Source of the DNA: Pseudomonas sp. NFR16
Lineage (GTDB): Bacteria > Pseudomonadota > Gammaproteobacteria > Pseudomonadales > Pseudomonadaceae
Assembly: GCF_900108875.1 (NCBI RefSeq)
Contig: NZ_FNYJ01000003.1
Span: forward strand, 455,969 to 519,968
Direction: 5' to 3'
Length of the DNA: 64,000 nucleotides
The notes under the pieces were generated by a model, which had not been told where the DNA came from, ran no database searches, and was given only the letters and a program-made list of their open reading frames with translations. Both the position numbers and the translations under genes were made by a program. This document shows positions 61,926 through 64,000 of the stretch, piece by piece. Within the stretch, counting starts at the first letter, position 1, and each line of letters opens with the position of its first letter.

Positions 61926-63173
61926 ATGCCCATGACAACGAGCGCCATCGAACAACAAACCGTGCGCAGCGCTTGCGATGCCCCTGCCGTCGCGGAGTCG
62001 GTCACCGGCCTGATTCTGTCCGGCGGTGGCGCTCGCGCGGCCTATCAGGTCGGCGTACTGGCGGGTATCGCCGACCTGCTGCCCGCGGGTGCGCAAAACC
62101 CTTTTCCGGTCATCGTCGGCACGTCGGCTGGCGCCATCAACGCCGTCAAGCTGGCCAGCGGCGCGGCGCATTTTCGGACCGCCATTCACGAGCTGACCCT
62201 GTTCTGGCAGAGCTTTCGCAGTCATCAGGTGTTGCGCAGCGACTGGGCCGGGGTCATGCGCCAGGCATCGCGGTTTTTTGTCCGCAGCCTCTTGGGGATC
62301 GGCCGCAAACAGGTGCCAGTGGCGCTGCTCGACAGCTCTCCGCTCAAGGAACTGCTCACCGAACGGCTGAATCTGGCCGGCATCGAGGCGGCCATCAACG
62401 ACCGGCATCTTCGCGCCGTGGCAGTCACCGCGTTCGGCTACGAATCAGGTCAAGCGGTCACCTTTTATCAGGGCAAGGGCACCATCGACGCCTGGCTGCG
62501 CCATCGGCGTATCGGTCAGCCGACGCAACTGACGGTGGATCATCTGCTGGCCAGTTCCGCGATCCCGTTGCTGTTCGCCCCGGTCAAGCTTGAGCACGAG
62601 TATTTCGGCGACGGCGCCGTGCGGCAGTCGGCTCCGATCAGCCCGGCCTTGCACCTGGGCGCCAATCGGGTGCTGGTCGTGGGTGTCAGCGGCAATCCAC
62701 GCGGACCGGGCGCGAACAAGCCCGTTCACCGGGCCGTGAGTGGCGCACAGCCGAGCCTTGCGCAGATCAGCGGGCACATGCTCAACAGCACGTTTATCGA
62801 CAGCCTTGAAAGCGATATCGAATTGCTCGAGCGTTTGAATCTGTTGAGCCGCATGCTGCCCCCGAGCATGCCTCATCAGCCATCGCCGCAGATTTCCGAG
62901 CAGCCCACGCCGGTTCAGTCGCTGGCGCCGGTGGAGGTATTGGTGATCTCGCCCAGTCAGCCGCTCGATGAAATTGCTGCCCGACATCGCCGGGAACTGC
63001 CAGCAGCCTTGCGCACGTTTCTGCGAGGTCCGGGCGCGACCAAGACCAGCGGGGCAGGGGTGCTGAGTTATCTGTTGTTCGAGTCGGGGTATTGCAGCGA
63101 ATTGATCGAACTGGGCCGACGCGATGCGATGGCCCAGAAGGAACAGCTGATGAAGTTTCTGCGTCTGGATTGA
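61926..63173 (+). CDS. Patatin-like phospholipase family protein
   Basis: 415 residues. The patatin catalytic dyad is clear: the oxyanion loop LILSGGGARAAYQVG (about residue 30), nucleophile serine in GTSAGAINAVK, and the aspartate in YFGDGAVRQSAP. A C-terminal extension (about 300-415) includes LISPSQPLDEIAARH-like sequence (VISPSQPLDEIAA). It probably hydrolyses phospholipids or acyl esters at the inner membrane. It starts 13 bases after the acyltransferase gene, so it is likely cotranscribed and may be linked to lipid remodelling. Confidence 0.92.
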   Translation: MPMTTSAIEQQTVRSACDAPAVAESVTGLILSGGGARAAYQVGVLAGIADLLPAGAQNPFPVIVGTSAGAINAVKLASGAAHFRTAIHELTLFWQSFRSHQVLRSDWAGVMRQASRFFVRSLLGIGRKQVPVALLDSSPLKELLTERLNLAGIEAAINDRHLRAVAVTAFGYESGQAVTFYQGKGTIDAWLRHRRIGQPTQLTVDHLLASSAIPLLFAPVKLEHEYFGDGAVRQSAPISPALHLGANRVLVVGVSGNPRGPGANKPVHRAVSGAQPSLAQISGHMLNSTFIDSLESDIELLERLNLLSRMLPPSMPHQPSPQISEQPTPVQSLAPVEVLVISPSQPLDEIAARHRRELPAALRTFLRGPGATKTSGAGVLSYLLFESGYCSELIELGRRDAMAQKEQLMKFLRLD

Positions 63174-63257
63174 AGTGTCTGCGGACTCTGTGAGTGTGAG
63201 CTTGCTCGGGGCTGCCATCGGACGAAGACTGATTTCCGTCCACTGCCGAAATAAGCC

Positions 63258-63359
63258 CTGGCCTCTTCCCGGCTGAAGCCGGTCCTACAGACGCTGCAAG
63301 CTTTCCGTAGGACCGGCTTTAGCCGGGAAGGCGTCGGGTGTTACGCCGTTGATCGAAGG
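63258..63359. repeat. REP pair (GGCTGAAGCCGGTCCTAC class)
   Basis: CCCGGCTGAAGCCGGTCCTA (about 63268-63288) and its inverse (63307-63327) are followed by a tail identical to that at 10271-10300. It fills the gap between the convergent patatin and pirin genes. Confidence 0.88.
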
Positions 63360-63429
63360 CGTTAAACACAGTTGCCTTACTCCCTCAGGTCAGGCGTTCC
63401 CGGCAGCATCAGCGGCGTCTCGCAATCGG

Positions 63430-64000
63430 CTACGCCGTGAGTTTGTCATCCCTGAAATCGCGCAACGCTTGCTCGATCTCTTCGCGGCTGTTCATGACGA
63501 ACGGGCCGTATTGGACGATCGGTTCGCGCAGCGGTTTGCCGGCGATCAGCATCACCTTGGTGTCCACTGCTGCCGTCAGTTGCAGCTCGCCGTTTTCCGA
63601 CAGCCTTGCCAGACGACTCTTGCCCAGTGTCTGAGGCTGTCCGGCGATCTCTATTTCGCCTTCGTACACATAAAGCAGCACTCGATGACCTTCCGGTACG
63701 CGCGGGCTGACGGTCGAGCCTGCCGGCATATGGAAGTCGAAGTAATGCGGTTCGGTATCAGGCCGCTGCACGGCGCCTGCCTGACGGGTCTGACCGTCGT
63801 CGAACTGACCGGCAATCACGATCACCTCGACACCGTTCTGCGTGGTGACACGAGGAATGCGTTCGGGCTGGATGTCGTCGTAACCGGCGTCGCCCATCTT
63901 CGACTTGCCCGGCAAATTCAGCCACAGCTGGAAACCGCGCATCAGGCCTTCTTCCTGCTCGGGCATTTCGCTGTGGATCACGCCGCGTGCGGCGGTCATC
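63430..64000 (-). CDS. Pirin family protein, cut by the window end
   Basis: The 190-residue visible part begins inside the first cupin barrel at MTAARGVIHSEMPEQEEGLM, the metal-binding HSE pirin motif, and continues with GFQLWLNLP and the second, degenerate cupin (DTKVMLIAGKPLREPIVQYG, then PFVMNSREEIEQAL). The ATG near 63999 is internal; the true start lies beyond 64000. Pirins are iron-binding cupins, some with quercetinase activity or redox-sensing roles. Its place next to the patatin gene fits the P. aeruginosa order. Confidence 0.92.
   Translation of the reverse strand, partial: MTAARGVIHSEMPEQEEGLMRGFQLWLNLPGKSKMGDAGYDDIQPERIPRVTTQNGVEVIVIAGQFDDGQTRQAGAVQRPDTEPHYFDFHMPAGSTVSPRVPEGHRVLLYVYEGEIEIAGQPQTLGKSRLARLSENGELQLTAAVDTKVMLIAGKPLREPIVQYGPFVMNSREEIEQALRDFRDDKLTA

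Overview
The window looks like a chromosomal segment of a fluorescent or plant-associated Pseudomonas. The supporting evidence is the high-GC coding sequence, the Pseudomonas-type REP palindromes in many intergenic gaps, and the block htrB-minC-minD-minE-rluA-apeB with prc and an FKBP lipoprotein nearby, a grouping I remember from P. aeruginosa and its relatives. No rRNA, tRNA, CRISPR array, insertion sequence, integrase or phage gene was seen. Both ends cut a gene: a GMC oxidoreductase on the left and a pirin on the right.

Layout. (1) 1-16.1 kb is a catabolic region for amines and aldehydes: GMC oxidoreductase, aldehyde dehydrogenase with a divergent LysR regulator, HAD dehalogenase, FAD amine oxidase, bicupin, Lrp regulator, a HAD homologue that has lost its catalytic residues, GabT, a PotABCD-like importer and a GabD-like dehydrogenase. 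Read together these would import a polyamine or amino acid-like amine, transaminate or oxidise it, and oxidise the semialdehyde. (2) 16.5-24.4 kb is core: FKBP isomerase, YkvA-like membrane protein, a small XRE regulator pair, an EAL-CBS-GGDEF signalling protein, the Prc protease and a quinone oxidoreductase. (3) 24.5-42.1 kb is an accessory island of large Ig-like repeat proteins, a classical autotransporter and a duplicated, secreted halovibrin-like protein. Its two outer transcription units face inward and each begins with the same 16-bp palindrome. The largest gene is split by a run of ten A containing the dnaX-type slippery heptamer A AAA AAG; a -1 shift there would join 1361 residues to a 315-residue tail. 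(4) 42.2-48.8 kb holds a HAD phosphatase and an ABC importer operon with an embedded alkaline-phosphatase-superfamily enzyme, controlled by a divergent GntR/UTRA regulator. (5) 48.9-53.5 kb looks like a quaternary-amine (betaine) catabolic cluster: TetR regulator, ProC-like reductase, DgcA/StcD-like flavoenzyme and an OpuAC-like binding protein whose signal peptide appears frameshifted. (6) 53.6-64 kb is core: MscS channel, ApeB, RluA, MinE/D/C, lipid A acyltransferase, patatin and pirin.

The most interesting part is the island in (3): the candidate frameshift or phase-variation site, the shared operator-like palindrome, and the unassigned Ig/RCC1-like proteins. Domain positions are read by eye from translations; no database search was run.
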